From contig NZ_JAJFAX010000013.1 of the NCBI RefSeq assembly GCF_019710475.1, positions 1-64,000 on the forward strand: a stretch of 64,000 nucleotides of DNA, read 5' to 3'. Source of the DNA: Glycomyces sp. TRM65418 (GTDB taxonomy: Bacteria; Actinomycetota; Actinomycetes; Mycobacteriales; Micromonosporaceae). Both the position numbers and the translations under genes were made by a program. The notes under the pieces were generated by a model. The model searched no databases and was not told the origin of the DNA. It was given only the letters and a program-made list of their open reading frames with translations. Shown here piece by piece: positions 63,051 to 64,000 of the stretch (position 1 is its first letter; each line of letters opens with the position of its first letter).

Positions 63051-63109
63051 TTTCTTCAGTCTACGATGTTCAGTTGCAGGGCGCAACCGACGGGGACGAG
63101 GGAGGGGCG

Positions 63110-63553
63110 ATGGGATCCGACGCCGACCACTTGCACCATCTGCTCTTGGACCTCGTCCGCACCGCCGAGTTCACGCTGCTGGACGGGCTGCTCCCCGGCC
63201 GGGTGCTGTCGATGTCGCAGCTGTTCGCGATCCATGAGCTGGACCATCGCGCCGGCATGTCCCAACGCGAACTCGCCGAACGCCTCGGACTGGAGAAGAG
63301 CAGCGTCAGCCGCCTCGTCGCCGACCTCGAAGCCGCCGGCCTGCTGACCCGCCACCGCGATCCCGACAACCGGCGCGTCTACCGGCTCGCGATCACCGCC
63401 GAGGGCCGGCGGCTCCACCGCGACGCCGCGCGGGTGCTCCACGAGCGGTATGAGCGCTGGGCGTCGGCGATGACCCCCAGCGAACGCGAAGGCCTCACGG
63501 TCGGGCTCCCGGCGCTCCTGCGAGCCATGCGCGCCGACCGCCTCGACGACTGA
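63110..63553 (+). CDS. MarR-family transcriptional regulator
   Basis: 147 residues with a winged helix (QRELAERLGLEKSSVSRLVADLEAAGLLTR, then the wing HRDPDNRRVYRLAIT) between dimerising helices. ATG at 63110 has GGGAGGGG upstream. Likely autorepressor that also controls the divergent methyltransferase. Confidence 0.92.
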   Translation: MGSDADHLHHLLLDLVRTAEFTLLDGLLPGRVLSMSQLFAIHELDHRAGMSQRELAERLGLEKSSVSRLVADLEAAGLLTRHRDPDNRRVYRLAITAEGRRLHRDAARVLHERYERWASAMTPSEREGLTVGLPALLRAMRADRLDD

Positions 63554-63684
63554 TCGCACACGCGAGGCCGTGCCGGGTCCGCTGCGCGAGCGCCCTGCGG
63601 AGGCCGCACGGGAACCGCGCGGTGGCGGAGCGGCGGGTGATCGCCGGGACGGGGTCAGGCCCATGCTCGCGTTCCCGCTGCCGC

Positions 63685-63720
63685 CCGGCGGCCCCGAGCG
63701 CTCGCGCTCGGGGCCGCCGG
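63685..63720. terminator. Terminator between marR and SRPBCC genes
   Basis: A 16-bp perfect stem (CCGGCGGCCCCGAGCG and its complement) with loop CTCG, three bases from the convergent SRPBCC stop. Confidence 0.75.
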
Positions 63721-63723
63721 GGT

Positions 63724-64000
63724 TCACTTCGCGGGGAACAGCGCCGCGAACTTGTCCATGACCTGCTCTTGGCCCATTTTGGACTGTTCGAGCATCGGGC
63801 CCGGCTCGTAGTCGAACTCCTCGACCGTGACCTCGGTCCCGTCGTCGACCGCCTCGAAGGTGACGACATGGCGGACCGCTGACGGCACGCTCGGGGGCAG
63901 CCCCACCTGGGCGGGGTCGATCTCGGCGCCGGAACCGTCGGCGAAGCGCGAGACGAACTCGATGCGCCGGCGCTCGACGATGCGGGTGTACGTCCAGGTG
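63724..64000 (-). CDS. SRPBCC/AHSA1-like protein, N-terminus outside window
   Basis: Only the C-terminal 91 residues are present: FEAVDDGTEVTVEEFDYEPGPMLEQSKMGQEQVMDKF is typical of the Aha1-type START-like fold, ending FAALFPAK. The frame is open to the window edge at 64000. The function of such proteins is usually unknown ligand binding. Confidence 0.75.
   Translation of the reverse strand, partial: TWTYTRIVERRRIEFVSRFADGSGAEIDPAQVGLPPSVPSAVRHVVTFEAVDDGTEVTVEEFDYEPGPMLEQSKMGQEQVMDKFAALFPAK

Overview
The window is about 70% G+C, uses many GTG and some TTG starts, and carries families confined to or typical of Actinobacteria: a WhiB7-type regulator, a DUF397 and XRE/DUF5753 pair, a PASTA kinase, AfsR/SARP regulators, WXG100 (type VII secretion) genes and a mycoredoxin. 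The block from the UPF0182 gene (14.3 kb) through the Lon-like PDZ protease, DUF2342 protein, ABC1 kinase, WhiB7, UvrD2 and mycoredoxin (26.3 kb) has the order known from mycobacteria and related genera, so it is ancestral core. The genus cannot be fixed from sequence alone. Gene style would fit Glycomycetaceae or a neighbouring family, but that is a guess.

Layout. 0-2 kb: Obg GTPase and tRNA-Lys. 2-8.4 kb: phosphate uptake (phoU, pstSCA on +, pstB alone on -), with PHO-box-like 11-bp repeats in front of both pstS and pstB. 8.4-14.2 kb: small membrane proteins, a zinc-type CDF exporter, a DUF397/XRE pair and a PASTA-type Ser/Thr kinase. 14.3-31.1 kb: the core block, then an EamA transporter, NudC-like Nudix hydrolase and two coupled M16 peptidases. 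31.2-33.7 kb: metNIQ methionine transport behind a leaderless Cys-containing leader peptide. 33.7-36.8 kb: tRNA-Trp and accessory material, including a DUF4143 ATPase without a good start codon, an NTF2-like gene remnant and a small secreted protein with a perfect metzincin motif. 36.9-44.6 kb: a two-component system behind a beta-lactamase-fold lipoprotein, then a TetR-controlled MFS/FAD-monooxygenase pair.

44.9-47.2 kb is a compact polymorphic-toxin locus: YbaB, WXG100, CpnT-N-like WXG100 protein, EndoU RNase toxin and putative immunity protein, with the secretion module and the toxin on separate ORFs. 47.4-60.3 kb holds three large STAND regulators (one LuxR type, two SARP type) and genes that look like their targets. 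The clearest is a tiny secreted protein made of DGTRVT repeats. Its leaderless promoter carries four 11-bp-spaced repeats, the layout of a SARP operator, and it lies divergent from the first SARP gene. A second tiny secreted protein, made of SETDGWSWLQADA repeats, lies at 60.0 kb, also behind repeated promoter motifs. Between them are two RibD-C/DHFR-family reductases flanking a bicovalent FAD oxidoreductase. The window ends with a P5CR-like reductase, a sulfotransferase, a methyltransferase/MarR divergon with a perfect operator, and a truncated SRPBCC gene.

Most interesting leads: the SARP plus secreted-repeat-peptide system, the split EndoU toxin locus, an approximately 75-nt sRNA candidate at 26.4 kb, the Cys leader peptide of metNIQ, and the whiB7 leader, whose upstream frame is open into whiB7.
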